A DNA stretch of 64,000 nucleotides from Alsobacter ponti (GCF_024294805.1 NZ_JANCLU010000003.1:124001-188000), one strand, 5' to 3'. Shown: positions 34,493-43,801, counted from the stretch's first letter. Numbers and translations are program-made. Notes: generated by a model not told the origin, from the letters alone.

Positions 34493-35911
34493 CTAGAGCT
34501 CGGCGGCGTAGTCGTAGGGGCCGGTCCCGCTCTGCGTCGGCGTGGCGCGCATCTCGTAGGCGAGGTCGGCGGTGGAGAGCGCCGTCGCGGAGCGGCGGAA
34601 GAACCGCCGGCACAGCAGCAGTTCGACGGCGAACGGGCGGCGCTCGAACGGCGTCGCCACCGGGCTTTCCTCGATCTGCACGTCGGCGAGGTCGAGCGTG
34701 GCCGCGCTCGCGCCGCCGAGCACGAAGCGCAATGCCGTGTGCGAGCCCGCGCCCACCGTCTTGCCGGAGGTGGACGGCAACGCCACCGAGAAGGCGCGCC
34801 GCGTCCAGCCGCTCGCGGCGGCCAGGGCCGTGGGCTGGATGCCGGTGACGGCGGCGCTGCCGCCCGAGCCGAAATTCTGCGCCAGCTCGACCCGGAACCC
34901 GGCCGCCGTGGCGCGATACCAGAACGACACCGAGACCGTGCGGCCGCCGAGCCGCGTCACGTCTTCCAGCCGCGTCTGCAGCTCAGGCAGCGCTGTGGCC
35001 GTGGTGACGGTGACGGCGAAGCGGCCGTAGTACCGGCCGACCTGGGCGGTCACGCCCGCGCCGAGCCCGGCGCGCGAAAAGGAGGCGGTCGCCCCGCCCG
35101 CCTGCGCGATCTGCCAGCGGTCGAAGCCGAACACGGCGGCGGCGGCCAGCGCGAAGGGCCCGCCCCCGCGCTGGGCGACGGAGAAGTCGCCGTTGACGAC
35201 CTGGTTGCGGAAGCCGCCGATCGATCCGCCGCCGACGTCGGCGAGGCCGCCGGGAAGGTTCACCGCGCCGGTCGCCGGATCGGCCACGAAGCTGTCGCGC
35301 CAGGTCGCGCCGTCGGCGGACACCTTGATGCGGTAGCAGTCGTCGCCCCCCAGCCCGGTTTCCGCCCTGCCCGACCAGCCCGACTGGTAGAGGTGCGAGA
35401 CGACGTTCGCGCCGCCTTCGCGGTTCAGCGTGACCCGCAGGTTGCCGGAACCGCCCTCCCCGACGCCCCGCGCGGTGACGAACATGGCGTTGAGCTTGGC
35501 CGCGATGGGGTTGCCCGCGTCGGGCGCGACGCCGACGCCCAGCGCCGTCACGGAGGGCAGCGCGCGGACACAGGTTCCCGCGTCGCGCCACGCGCTTCCG
35601 TCGTGGACGACGAGCACGCCTTCCGACACGACGAGCGCGACCCAGCCGGCGCGCGGCGTCAGGAAGCGCCACGCGCCGTCGTCATAGGCGGCGAGCTTGC
35701 CGGCCTGCCCGGCGAATGCCCCGGTGGGCGACGCGCCGATCAGGTAGCGGTCGCCCTCGGCCGGTGCGTCGGGCGGCGCGGCGCGGTCGCGCGCGATCAC
35801 CGCGAGCTGCACCAGCCCATCGAGAATCTGCAGGGCCTCGTTGTGGGTGACGTGCTTCTGCGACTGGGCGGCCGCCAGATAAGGCAGCCCCAGGCGGGTC
35901 GTGTCCGTCAT
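34493..35911 (-). CDS. DUF2793-family GTA/phage tail-fibre-like protein
   Basis: 472 residues from ATG 35911 (GAAAGGACAG upstream). The N-terminal third is DUF2793: TTRLGLPYLAAAQSQKHVTHNEALQILDGLVQLAV, then EGDRYLIG and LVVHDGSAWRDAG. The C-terminal half is a phage-fibre-like carbohydrate-binding region (FRNQVVNGDFSVAQRGGG, FGFDRWQIAQAGG, VSFWYRATA). In Rhodobacter the DUF2793 fibre gene is unlinked to the main GTA cluster; here it follows g15 with an 11-bp gap. Probable role: receptor or capsule binding. Confidence 0.82.
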   Translation of the reverse strand: MTDTTRLGLPYLAAAQSQKHVTHNEALQILDGLVQLAVIARDRAAPPDAPAEGDRYLIGASPTGAFAGQAGKLAAYDDGAWRFLTPRAGWVALVVSEGVLVVHDGSAWRDAGTCVRALPSVTALGVGVAPDAGNPIAAKLNAMFVTARGVGEGGSGNLRVTLNREGGANVVSHLYQSGWSGRAETGLGGDDCYRIKVSADGATWRDSFVADPATGAVNLPGGLADVGGGSIGGFRNQVVNGDFSVAQRGGGPFALAAAAVFGFDRWQIAQAGGATASFSRAGLGAGVTAQVGRYYGRFAVTVTTATALPELQTRLEDVTRLGGRTVSVSFWYRATAAGFRVELAQNFGSGGSAAVTGIQPTALAAASGWTRRAFSVALPSTSGKTVGAGSHTALRFVLGGASAATLDLADVQIEESPVATPFERRPFAVELLLCRRFFRRSATALSTADLAYEMRATPTQSGTGPYDYAAEL

Positions 35912-35922
35912 GTCCTGTCCTT

Positions 35923-38900
35923 TCAGGCGGAGGGGTTGGCCACGGCGAGCGTGGCCGCGAGCGCCGCGCCGCGGCCGACGACGGCGCTGAGGGCGGCGAC
36001 GCGCAGCGTCAGCGCCGCCTGCGCCGCGCCGAAATCGGCCAGCTCGGCGGCCGTCTCGTAGAGGGCGAACGGTTGATCGCAGGCGAGCGTGCGCTTCACG
36101 GGCGCGCCGAGGGCCGGCCCGGCGAGGATGTCGACCTCGTAGCGCTCCGCCGCCTCGTCGAGCGGGATGTCGAGGGGCTCCCAGGAATCGGCGTCGACGC
36201 GGCCCCGGCGCAGCCAGGAGATCGCCACGCCCGCCGGCGTGCGACGCGCGGCGGCGCGCACCGGGGCGAGCGGGCGCAGCGCGGCAGGGCCGGCGGCGGC
36301 GGAGAGCGTCGTCACCGCGTCGCCGCCCGTCCCCGCATCCGCCGCGCCGACGCGGTAGCGCCAGGCCCGGCCCAGCGCGTCCGGCCCGGTGGCGACGGGG
36401 AACAGGCGCTCGTCGAGCAGCACGACGGCGCTGTCGGCCGGGACGGCGCGCGCGGCGCAGGGCTCGGAGCCGCCGAGCCCGCGCAGCAGCCGCGTCAGCC
36501 GCCAGCGGCGCGACCCCACCAGTTCGGCGCGGGCGAAGGCGATGGCCTCCCACGCGCCGTCCGGGCCGCGCACCGCGACCGCCGAGACGCCGGCCAGCGC
36601 ATCGATGTCGCCGGCGGCGGCGAGCGCGTCGTCGGAGAGCCGCACGTCGAGGACCGCGGCGCGGTCCCACCGCCACAGAGGACCGGGCGGCAGCGGCGCG
36701 CAGGTGACGCCCACCGTGGCGGGCGCGTCGACGAGGCCGAGCAGCGTGTCGCTCGCCCCGTCGGCCGAGCGCCAGACCGCCATCGCGCCCGGCCACGGCT
36801 CCGCCGCGACGGCGAGCGATTGCAGCACGGGCGGGTTGGCGAGGCCGGCCGGCCAGTCGACCGCGACCACCGCCGGCGCGCCGGCGACGTCGGGCCCGCC
36901 GCGCCCGGCGGGACGCGAGGCCGGGCGCGCTCCGCCGCCGGCCGGGCCGGCCCAGGCGGCGCGGGCCTCCATCTCGCGCGCTCCCGCGTCGCGGATGCGG
37001 GTGATGCGGAACGGGCGCTCGCCTTGGTCGAGCGGCAGGCCGACCACGTCGCCGACCTCCAGCGCCACCAGCCCGGGGCGGACTGCGAAGCTCGCCGTCT
37101 CGCGCCCGATCCAGACTTCGTGCAGCGCCGCCTCGGCGAGCCGCGCGGCCTCGGCGCGCGGCAGCACGGCGGCGACCTCCAGCGACGTCTCGCGCCGGCT
37201 CGGACCCTCGACCCGCCGCGAGGCCGCGGAGGCGATGGCGTAGTCGCCCTCCCCGTCCGCGAACGACACGGCGAGCGCGCGCGGCAGCTCGCTGGCCTGG
37301 GCGCGCGACAGGCGCAGCGTCGCGCCGTCGCGGTCGGGCACGAGGTCGTCGGGGCCGAGCGCGGCGACGGGCCGCGCGGCGCGCCCGGCGAAGCGCAGCC
37401 GGCCGCCGCTCGCCACCGCGTCGAAGCCGAACAAAGCGGCCAGCGGCTCCAGCGCGGCGCGCGCCGTCATCGGCCGGTCCACCACGTAGCCCTCGACGAA
37501 GCCGTCGAGCGCCAGTTCGGCCGCTTGCGGCGCGCCGAAATCGGCGAGGATGGCGGCGACCAGACGGTCGAGCGGCGCGCCCTCCAGCCGTCCGTTGAGC
37601 CAGTGCCCGACGTCCCACGCCGGCGCGTCCGCCCACACGTCGGCGAGCGCCGGGAAGGCCGGGAAGGGCCGCGCGTCCCACGCCCAGACGAAGACGCGCG
37701 AGGGGTCGACCATCGGCCCGCCATAGACGGGCGAGAGCGGGTTCGCGCCGGCGGGATGGCCGGGCGCGGCGGGGTCGAAGCGGGTCAGCGTGGCCGCCAC
37801 GGCGCGGGCCTGCATCAGGTCGTCCCGCGCCCCGCTCGAGAACGGCGGCAGGCCGCCCTCGGACGATTTCGGGTCCGGGAAGGCGTTGGGCCCGTTCGCC
37901 CCCTTGTCGACCGCAGGGCAGCCGGTCTCGGTGAGCCAGATCGGCTTCGATTGCGGCGTCCAGGCCGTCGGCGAGGCCAGCTCGACCCCGCCGACGCGCT
38001 CGACATGCGGGTTCGACCACCAGCCGACGAGATCCTTGACGCGCCAGACCCACGGCTTGCCGGCTCCGTCCGCGATCGGCGAGCGGCGCTGCGCGGCGCG
38101 GTCGGCGTCGTCGGCGTAGTACCAGTCGAAGCCCTCGCCAGCCGCCTGGTTGGCGAGCAGATAGGCGGGGTCGTGGACGCCGCGGGCGCGCGCGGCGTCC
38201 GCGTGCAGCGGCCCGTCGCGCCAGTCTGCGAGCGGCCACCACGCGTCGACACCCACGGCGTCGATGTCGGGGCTCGCCCACAGCGGATCGAGAGGAAAGC
38301 GCAGCTCGCCCGGCGTGGGCGCGTGCGCGCCGTATTCCGTCCAGTCGGCGGCGTAGGAGATGCGCGTCGCCGGGCCGAGCACGGCGCGCGCGTCGCGCGC
38401 CAGCGCGGCCAGGTGCGCCGCCGCCGGGTAGACGCCCGGCGCGGAGCGCACGCGGGTGAGGCCGACCAGCTCCGAGCCGATCAGCAGCGCGTCGACCCCG
38501 CCCGCCGCCTTGGCCAGGTGCGCGCAGTGCAGCACCAGCCGCCGCCACGACCATTCGTCCGAGGCGCAGTCGATCCGGTCTCCCCGGACGGTGAAGGCGG
38601 AGGCCGGCACGGCGCCGAAGAAGGCGGCGAGCTGGCCGCCGGCCGCCGCCGTGGCGTCCGGCGTGCCGGGACGCCCCGGCGCGGGATCGCAGGTGACGCG
38701 CCCGCGCCACGGATAGGCCGGCTGCGAGGCCGCCCCCGTCCACGGGTCCGGCAGGGCGTTGCCTTCCGGCACGTCCATCATGGCGAAGGGGTAGAGCGTG
38801 ACGGCGAGGCCGCGCTCCTTCAGCGCGCGGATAAGGGCGATGACGCTGGCGTCGTCCGGCGTGCCGCCGAAGGCGGGCCGGCCGTCGACCTGCGAGACGA

Positions 38901-39846
38901 CGCGCGCCTGCGCCCGCGCCAGCCCGCCGCCGCGCCACTCGCGGCCGGCGGCTCCGGCCGAGGCCGTCTCGACGCGCGGCGCGATGCGGCACGCGCCGGC
39001 GCGCAGATCGTCGCCGAACCAGCTCACCACCAGCGACACGCGCTCGAGCCGCGGGCACAGCGCCTGCAGCGCGTCGAGCGAGGCGGCGATGTCGCTCGAA
39101 CGGGTGAGCTGGCGGCGGTTCAGCCGCCGGCTCGCGCCCAGCGCGTCGGCGGCGAACACCGGCTCCTCGCAATAGACGAACTCCCCCGCGCCGGGGATCA
39201 GGCAGACGGCGCGGATGCGCTCGGCCAGCCCGGCGACCGGCTTCACCACCTCGAAGGAGAGCTGCGGCACGCGGTTGCCGAAATCGGCGAGCGGCAGGTC
39301 CTCGAACACGACGTAAGCCGCGCCGCGATAGGCGGGCGCGGCGTCCGCGCCTTCCTTGGCGACGATCAGCGGGTCGGGCTCCTGCGCCTCGTCGCCGCGA
39401 TAGACGCGCATGACGAGGGTGGAGAGGTCCAGCTCGCGCCCGTCGGCCCAGACGCGCCGGACGAAGGCGATCGGCCCCTCGCACAGGCCGACGGCGAGGT
39501 TGGCGGTGTAGGACCAGGTGGTGGCGCGCACCTTGCCGGTTCCCTTGCCGCCGCTCTTGGTCACCTTGCGGCTCTCGCGGAAGCGCGTCGCCCAGATGAG
39601 CTGGCCGCCGACGCGGGCCCGGCCGTAGACGCGCGGCATCGGCGCGCCCTCGGTGGAGGCGAGGCCCGCCATGGCGGAAAGGCGCGGCCCCTGGACGCGG
39701 CGCGCCGGCGTCGCGGCGTCGAGGAGCGCGCTGTCGATGGCCGCGCCGGCCGCCGCGCCGACCGCCTGGCCGATGACGCTGCCGACGGGGCCGCCGAGCG
39801 CCGAGCCGACGAAGCTGCCGACGGCCTGAAGGACGAGCGTGGTCAT
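35923..39846 (-). CDS. GTA g15: baseplate/host-specificity multidomain protein with TIM-barrel-like domain
   Basis: 1307 residues, close to the length of the Rhodobacter g15 product. The N-terminus has a glycine-rich hydrophobic segment (VGSALGGPVGSVIGQAVGAAAG), then PMPRVYGRARVGGQLIW. The GTA TIM-barrel-like region spans about 400-800 (IGSELVGLTRVRS, YAADWTEYGA, WLTETGCPAVDKGANGPNAF). The C-terminal third holds phage tail beta-domains. It forms the tail tip with g12-g14. Its ATG overlaps the g14 stop by 4 nt. Confidence 0.93.
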   Translation of the reverse strand: MTTLVLQAVGSFVGSALGGPVGSVIGQAVGAAAGAAIDSALLDAATPARRVQGPRLSAMAGLASTEGAPMPRVYGRARVGGQLIWATRFRESRKVTKSGGKGTGKVRATTWSYTANLAVGLCEGPIAFVRRVWADGRELDLSTLVMRVYRGDEAQEPDPLIVAKEGADAAPAYRGAAYVVFEDLPLADFGNRVPQLSFEVVKPVAGLAERIRAVCLIPGAGEFVYCEEPVFAADALGASRRLNRRQLTRSSDIAASLDALQALCPRLERVSLVVSWFGDDLRAGACRIAPRVETASAGAAGREWRGGGLARAQARVVSQVDGRPAFGGTPDDASVIALIRALKERGLAVTLYPFAMMDVPEGNALPDPWTGAASQPAYPWRGRVTCDPAPGRPGTPDATAAAGGQLAAFFGAVPASAFTVRGDRIDCASDEWSWRRLVLHCAHLAKAAGGVDALLIGSELVGLTRVRSAPGVYPAAAHLAALARDARAVLGPATRISYAADWTEYGAHAPTPGELRFPLDPLWASPDIDAVGVDAWWPLADWRDGPLHADAARARGVHDPAYLLANQAAGEGFDWYYADDADRAAQRRSPIADGAGKPWVWRVKDLVGWWSNPHVERVGGVELASPTAWTPQSKPIWLTETGCPAVDKGANGPNAFPDPKSSEGGLPPFSSGARDDLMQARAVAATLTRFDPAAPGHPAGANPLSPVYGGPMVDPSRVFVWAWDARPFPAFPALADVWADAPAWDVGHWLNGRLEGAPLDRLVAAILADFGAPQAAELALDGFVEGYVVDRPMTARAALEPLAALFGFDAVASGGRLRFAGRAARPVAALGPDDLVPDRDGATLRLSRAQASELPRALAVSFADGEGDYAIASAASRRVEGPSRRETSLEVAAVLPRAEAARLAEAALHEVWIGRETASFAVRPGLVALEVGDVVGLPLDQGERPFRITRIRDAGAREMEARAAWAGPAGGGARPASRPAGRGGPDVAGAPAVVAVDWPAGLANPPVLQSLAVAAEPWPGAMAVWRSADGASDTLLGLVDAPATVGVTCAPLPPGPLWRWDRAAVLDVRLSDDALAAAGDIDALAGVSAVAVRGPDGAWEAIAFARAELVGSRRWRLTRLLRGLGGSEPCAARAVPADSAVVLLDERLFPVATGPDALGRAWRYRVGAADAGTGGDAVTTLSAAAGPAALRPLAPVRAAARRTPAGVAISWLRRGRVDADSWEPLDIPLDEAAERYEVDILAGPALGAPVKRTLACDQPFALYETAAELADFGAAQAALTLRVAALSAVVGRGAALAATLAVANPSA

Positions 39847-40289
39847 GGCGACGGCCTCGCGGGATCGGGGAAGCGGAAGACGCCGACGAGCCGCCGGCGC
39901 CAGACGCCGAACGGCGTCTCGGCCACCGACGCGCCCTCCTGCGCGTGGATCATGCGGCCCGGCGCGCTCATCACGCCGAGATGCTTGGCCGGCGCGCCGG
40001 CGCGGAAGCGGAACAGCAGCACGTCGCCCGGCTCCGCCGCGTCCGGCGGCAGCGTTGCGAGCCAGCGGGCGAGCGCGTCGCGCAGCGCCTCGGTTCCGCC
40101 GGCCTCGGCCCAGTCGGGGGCGTAGGGCGGCGGCGGCTCCGGCTCCGCGCCGTGCAGCGCCCGCCAGACGCCGCGCGCCAGGCCCAGGCAGTCGCAGCCG
40201 ACGCCGCGCAGCGAGGCGGCGTGGCGATAGGGCGTGCCGATCCAGCGCCGCGCCTCGGCCAGCGCCGCCTCGCGCGTCGCGGCGCTCAC
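39843..40289 (-). CDS. GTA g14: NlpC/P60 cell-wall peptidase
   Basis: 148 residues from GTG 40289, which overlaps the g13 stop (GTGA). The NlpC/P60 core is seen: ARRWIGTPYRHAAS, the catalytic Cys in GVGCDCLGLARGVW, then PGDVLLFRF and the catalytic-His region AKHLGVM. It likely opens peptidoglycan during DNA delivery. Normal length for g14. Confidence 0.92.
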   Translation of the reverse strand: MSAATREAALAEARRWIGTPYRHAASLRGVGCDCLGLARGVWRALHGAEPEPPPPYAPDWAEAGGTEALRDALARWLATLPPDAAEPGDVLLFRFRAGAPAKHLGVMSAPGRMIHAQEGASVAETPFGVWRRRLVGVFRFPDPARPSP

Positions 40290-41173
40290 CGGAACAGGCT
40301 CCCGCCGTCGAGGCCGGGCTCGCCGTCGCGCGCCACGCGGACCACGAAATCGTTGCCGGGGATGTGCGGGAAGCCGCGGAAATTGACGCCGTTGCCGAAG
40401 CGCGCGCGGCAGGTGGCGAAGCTCTTGTCGCAGCCCGCCGTGACGTCGAACACGTCCCCCGGCGCGATCGGCGCGGCCATCGCCTCCCACAGCGCCAGCG
40501 TCGCGCCGTCGGGCTCGCGTCCGTGCGCCTTCACCTCGACGGCGACGCCGGCGTTGGCGCCGCCGGCGAAGGTGACGAGGCCGCCGGCCAGCACGCCGGA
40601 AGCGAAGGCGTCGAGCCCGCTTGCGACGATCCACGCCGCCCCGTCGGTGCGCGCCACGACGCCGCGGCCGCGCCAGGCGGCGAGCGCGACGCCGCAGCGC
40701 GCGTCGCCCAGCTCCGCGTCGCAGCCGGCCTGGAACAGCCGGCCGCGCGTCTCGTCGAGCCGGTGCGCCAGGCCGCGCAGCTCGGCGGTGAAGGCCGCGC
40801 CGGCGCGGCGCACCTCGCCGAGCGAGCCGACCTCCAGCAGCAGGCGGTTGTCCGGGTTCTCCCAGTCGACCAGCCACAGCTCGACGGCGGCGTCGTCCCA
40901 GCGGCCCGCCGCCAGGTCGGCCTCGGCGAGCCCCGGCGCGGAGAGCGCGCCCGACACCTCGCCGCCGCCGACGGCGAAGCCCAACTCGCTCTGCAGGTCG
41001 GCGGCCTCGAGCCCCGTGCCGGCGGCGTGGACGAGCCCGCCGAAGGCGATGTCGCGGTCGTGGTCGGTGAAGCCCAGCGTCAGGCCGTCGCGGCGCGCCA
41101 GCCGCCAGCAGCGGGCAAGCGTCGTCGCGCCGCCGGCGAGCGCGGCGGCGAGTCCTTCCGGAAGGTCGCGCAT
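40286..41173 (-). CDS. GTA g13: DUF2163 tail-tip protein
   Basis: 295 residues, normal for g13. Conserved are TLARCWRLARRDGLTLGFTDHDRD at the start and the Cys-containing C-terminal block (GCDKSFATCRARFG, NFRGFPHIPGNDFVV). Tail-tip (hub-like) component. Overlaps g14 by 4 nt and follows g12 with a 7-bp gap. Confidence 0.93.
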   Translation of the reverse strand: MRDLPEGLAAALAGGATTLARCWRLARRDGLTLGFTDHDRDIAFGGLVHAAGTGLEAADLQSELGFAVGGGEVSGALSAPGLAEADLAAGRWDDAAVELWLVDWENPDNRLLLEVGSLGEVRRAGAAFTAELRGLAHRLDETRGRLFQAGCDAELGDARCGVALAAWRGRGVVARTDGAAWIVASGLDAFASGVLAGGLVTFAGGANAGVAVEVKAHGREPDGATLALWEAMAAPIAPGDVFDVTAGCDKSFATCRARFGNGVNFRGFPHIPGNDFVVRVARDGEPGLDGGSLFR

Positions 41174-41180
41174 GGGGGCC

Positions 41181-41822
41181 TCAGGGCACGATTTCGATGA
41201 GCGGGATGCGGGGGATCTCCCCCGCGGCGAAGGCGTCGAGGTCCACCGACAGCTCGTCGGTGTCGAAGCGCACCGGCACGTCGAACAGGTAGCCCGCCGT
41301 CACGCGTGCGCCGGCCGGCGGCGTGAAGCCGGGCGCGAAGGCGACGACGCCGGTCGTGGGGTCCACGCTCACCTGGGCGTCCGTCCGCACGACGCCGTCG
41401 ACCGCCACGCGCACGCTGCCGGGCACGGGCTTGACGATGGGCCGCGTATAGGCGGAGGGCCCCTCGCCATAGGTCTTCACGAGCTGGAAGCGCGAGCGCG
41501 CGCCGTCGCCGACGCCGATCGCCTGGTCGAGCGCGGTCGGCTCGCGTCCGGGCGCGCAGGAGCGGTCGTCCAGCCGGTCGCGCCAGCGAAAGCCGGTGAG
41601 GCGGCCGCGCCGCTCCTCGAAGAAGGCGACGATGGCGGCCAGCGCCTCCAGCGTCTTGACCCCCGAACCGGCGTCGTAAACGCGCCGCGCATGCGCCCAA
41701 CGGGCGTTGCGCTCCTCGCGGCCCGAGCCGGTGGCCACCACGTCGGTCCGCCGCCTCGGCCCGCCGCTGCCGCGCAGCGCCACGTCGAGCGGAAACCGCA
41801 CCTCGTCGAAGGGCGATGCCAT
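41181..41822 (-). CDS. GTA g12: DUF2460 distal tail protein
   Basis: 213 residues from ATG 41822 (GGAG upstream). DUF2460 features: FDEVRFPLDVALRGSGGP, RNARWAHARRVYDAGSGVKTLEAL, FFEERRGRLTGFRWRD and the QLVKTYGEG stretch. Distal tail component that connects the tube to the baseplate. Because the next gene upstream is on the other strand, g12-g15 need their own promoter or read-through from g11. Confidence 0.92.
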   Translation of the reverse strand: MASPFDEVRFPLDVALRGSGGPRRRTDVVATGSGREERNARWAHARRVYDAGSGVKTLEALAAIVAFFEERRGRLTGFRWRDRLDDRSCAPGREPTALDQAIGVGDGARSRFQLVKTYGEGPSAYTRPIVKPVPGSVRVAVDGVVRTDAQVSVDPTTGVVAFAPGFTPPAGARVTAGYLFDVPVRFDTDELSVDLDAFAAGEIPRIPLIEIVP

Positions 41823-41914
41823 CGTGTCTCCGATTTTCGCGTTGATCCTGCTCAAGGCGGCGCGGCGACCCGCGCGCTTGGATACGGGTCGACCCACCCC
41901 ACAGGAGCCTGAGA

Positions 41915-42157
41915 ATGTCCCACGTCCCCCATGGCCTGCACGAGGAGTTCCCCCTCTCGGCGTCGGCCATTTCCCGCCTGCGCATCGGCGACGCCCATTT
42001 CGCGCGCATCGCCGAGAGCTACGAGACGGTGAATCGCGAGATTCACCGCATCGAGTCGGACGTGGAGCCGGCCAGCGACGCCACGCTGGAGGACCTCAAG
42101 AAGAAGCGCCTGAAGCTGAAGGACGAAATCGCCGCCATGCTCCGCTCCGCCGCGTAG
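41915..42157 (+). CDS. YdcH-family protein (DUF465) inside the GTA cluster
   Basis: 80 residues predicted as an alpha-helical hairpin (DAHFARIAESYETVNREIHRIES, then a Lys-rich helix LEDLKKKRLKLKDEIAAML), typical of DUF465. Encoded opposite to the GTA genes, divergent from g12 with 92 bp between starts. Common stand-alone housekeeping protein of alphaproteobacteria; its position here is unusual. ACAGGAG lies upstream of the ATG. Confidence 0.85.
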   Translation: MSHVPHGLHEEFPLSASAISRLRIGDAHFARIAESYETVNREIHRIESDVEPASDATLEDLKKKRLKLKDEIAAMLRSAA

Positions 42158-42555
42158 GCGGAAGAGGGCCACGCCCAAGCGCCGCCGCGCTGCGCCGGCC
42201 ATTGAGCCGGAGCCCCAGCTTCCGTACCCTAAGATTTCCGAAGCGCGGACGAAGCCCGCCCGTCCCCGGACCGGTGCAGCGAAAGCGGAACCGGATCCGG
42301 GGCCCAGCGCAATATGTCGCGCGTCAGCGCGTCCGTATGGAAAAGGCTGATGAAGCGCCGCTTCGCGGCATCATCCATTCGCTAGGCCCCGGACACCCCT
42401 CCGCTGGCGCTCCGGGGTTCCGGGGACGGGCGGACTGGCGTCCGCACTTTGCGCTGGCGCTCCGGGGTTCCGGGGACGGGCGGACTGGCGTCCGCACTTT
42501 GCGCTCCTTCAGCCGCGCCCTCACCCTCGTCGCGAATTCACCTCCGCACGCCGCC
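42158..42555. repeat. Non-coding stretch with dispersed repeat copy A and a 50-bp tandem duplication
   Basis: About 400 bp without a supported gene between DUF465 and g11. From 42254 to 42445 it matches 52048-52240 in direct orientation, with only scattered mismatches and small gaps. Each copy ends with the hairpin GCGGAC-TGGC-GTCCGC. The last part of copy A is tandemly duplicated (see 42402-42505). Confidence 0.8.
42402..42505. repeat. 50-bp tandem duplication (two units)
   Basis: Units 42402-42451 and 42452-42501 are identical apart from flanking bases, with four more matching bases after the second. Each unit carries the GCGGAC-TGGC-GTCCGC hairpin (42430-42445 and 42480-42495). Confidence 0.9.
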
Positions 42556-43107
42556 TCACAGCGCCCTTTGTCCACGCGCCACGGCGCGGGCGAGGGCGGC
42601 GGAGATTTGGGCTTCGGAGCGGCGGAAGCTGTCGGCGTCCGGCGTGGCGATGCTGACATTGACCTGCACCGGCCTTGCGCCGCCCGAGGCCCGCACGCCG
42701 AGGCGGCCGTCGGAACCGCGCGACAGCGGCAGGATCGCCTCCGGCCCGGCCTCGCCGGCAAGCCCCACGTCGCGGCCGAGCGGGAACCAGGTCGGAGAGG
42801 CGATGACGCCGCCGTCGGCGAACGGGCGCACGCTGGCCCCGCCTGCGCCGCCGAAGCCGCCGGCCAGCGCCGACGCGGCGCTCCTCAGCACGCCCGACAG
42901 AGCCGCCTCGAAAGGCTGCATCGCCGCGCGCAGGCCGATGTCGATCAGCCGCGCGCCGACCCCCTGCAGCACCTGGTCGAAACTGCGCCCGCGCGCCACG
43001 CCGCCGGCGAAGGCGGCGGTGAGCGCCCCGCCGAAGCGTTCGGCCGAGCGCGTCAGCGCGTCGAACCGCTCGGGGTCGAGGCCGGGCAGGTCGGTGAGAG
43101 GGTCCAT
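42556..43107 (-). CDS. GTA g11: tail tape-measure-like protein
   Basis: 183 residues from ATG 43107 (GGAG with 6-nt spacing; ATG 43119 is the alternative). The sequence has helices near the N-terminus (LDPERFDALTRSAERFGGALTAAF), a Gly/Ala-rich middle (ALAGGFGGAGGASVRPFADGG) and the phage tape-measure C-terminal stretch GLAGEAGPEAILPLSRGSDGRLGV. Short, as expected for the short GTA tail. Confidence 0.88.
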   Translation of the reverse strand: MDPLTDLPGLDPERFDALTRSAERFGGALTAAFAGGVARGRSFDQVLQGVGARLIDIGLRAAMQPFEAALSGVLRSAASALAGGFGGAGGASVRPFADGGVIASPTWFPLGRDVGLAGEAGPEAILPLSRGSDGRLGVRASGGARPVQVNVSIATPDADSFRRSEAQISAALARAVARGQRAL

Positions 43108-43123
43108 TCCGCTCTCCATCAGT

Positions 43124-43363
43124 TCAGGCGTCGGGGTGGGCGCGCATCAGCGCGGCGAGCGCGTCGCGGCCGGGCGGATCGCCGGAAGCCGACCGGCCGC
43201 CCGCGCCGCGCGCGGCGGCGGCCAGTTCGCGCAGCGTCATGCGCCAGAATGCGTCGGAAGAAAGCCGCAGGACGCCGAACCCGAGGGCCAAGGCCTCGTC
43301 CCAGGGGAACGGGTGGGAGGGAACGCCCTCCCCCGGAACGCGTCGGCGTCCTGCGGCGCTCAA
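43124..43363 (-). CDS. GTA g10.1: phage tail assembly chaperone-like protein
   Basis: 79 residues starting at TTG 43363, which overlaps the g10 stop as TTGA; no ATG or GTG is available before the conserved core. The core HPFPWDEALALGFGVLRLSSDAFWRMTLRELAAAARG is diagnostic of this family. Expected to chaperone tape measure and tail-tube assembly, like gpG-type proteins. Confidence 0.85.
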   Translation of the reverse strand: MSAAGRRRVPGEGVPSHPFPWDEALALGFGVLRLSSDAFWRMTLRELAAAARGAGGRSASGDPPGRDALAALMRAHPDA

Positions 43364-43791
43364 GGGCGGACGGCTGACGCCGCCACGCCCGAGTCTACCC
43401 CGGACCCTCGCGGATCGGGGTCGCTCCCAATCGGCGGCGCGGGCGATGGTTCCGGCCGGTCGTCGGCGAATGTGGCGTCCAGCAGCCGCGCCGCCGCGTC
43501 GACCCAGGCGGCGAGCCCGCCGCCGAGCGGCAGCGCCGCGATTTCCGCGTCGGTGAGCGCCGCGCCGCCGCCGCGCGCGCCCGCGCCGAGAATGCGCAGC
43601 AGGTCGCGCGAGGACAGGCCGCCGCGCGCCAGCCTGCGGCCCAGCGCCGACAAATCGTCGACGCCGAACGCGGCCTCCAGCTCGGCCAGGGCGCCGAGCG
43701 TCAGGCACAGAACGAAGCGGCGGCCGCCCAGCTCGGCCTCGACCTCGCCGCGGCGGGGATTGGCGCGGCGCCCCTCGGGAAACGCGGACAT
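43360..43791 (-). CDS. GTA g10 family protein
   Basis: 143 residues. Family features are NPRRGEVEAELGGRRFVLCLTLGALAELEAAFGVDDLSAL and GLSSRDLLRILGAGARGGG. The last 35 residues are a low-complexity Asp/Pro/Ser tail. It follows g9 with a 10-bp gap and is coupled to g10.1. Tail-assembly role inferred from position. Confidence 0.9.
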   Translation of the reverse strand: MSAFPEGRRANPRRGEVEAELGGRRFVLCLTLGALAELEAAFGVDDLSALGRRLARGGLSSRDLLRILGAGARGGGAALTDAEIAALPLGGGLAAWVDAAARLLDATFADDRPEPSPAPPIGSDPDPRGSGVDSGVAASAVRP

Positions 43792-43801
43792 GGCGGCCTC
43801 C

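Noticed and set aside
36000-39484. Long minus-strand frame in the DUF2793 reading frame running through g15
   Set aside because: Only its last 472 codons (from 35911) have family similarity and an SD; the rest is an alternative frame of g15.
36073-40125. Plus-strand open frame of 1350 codons opposite GTA g15
   Set aside because: It is antisense to a clearly conserved gene, Arg/Gly-rich without domains, and results from high GC in third positions.
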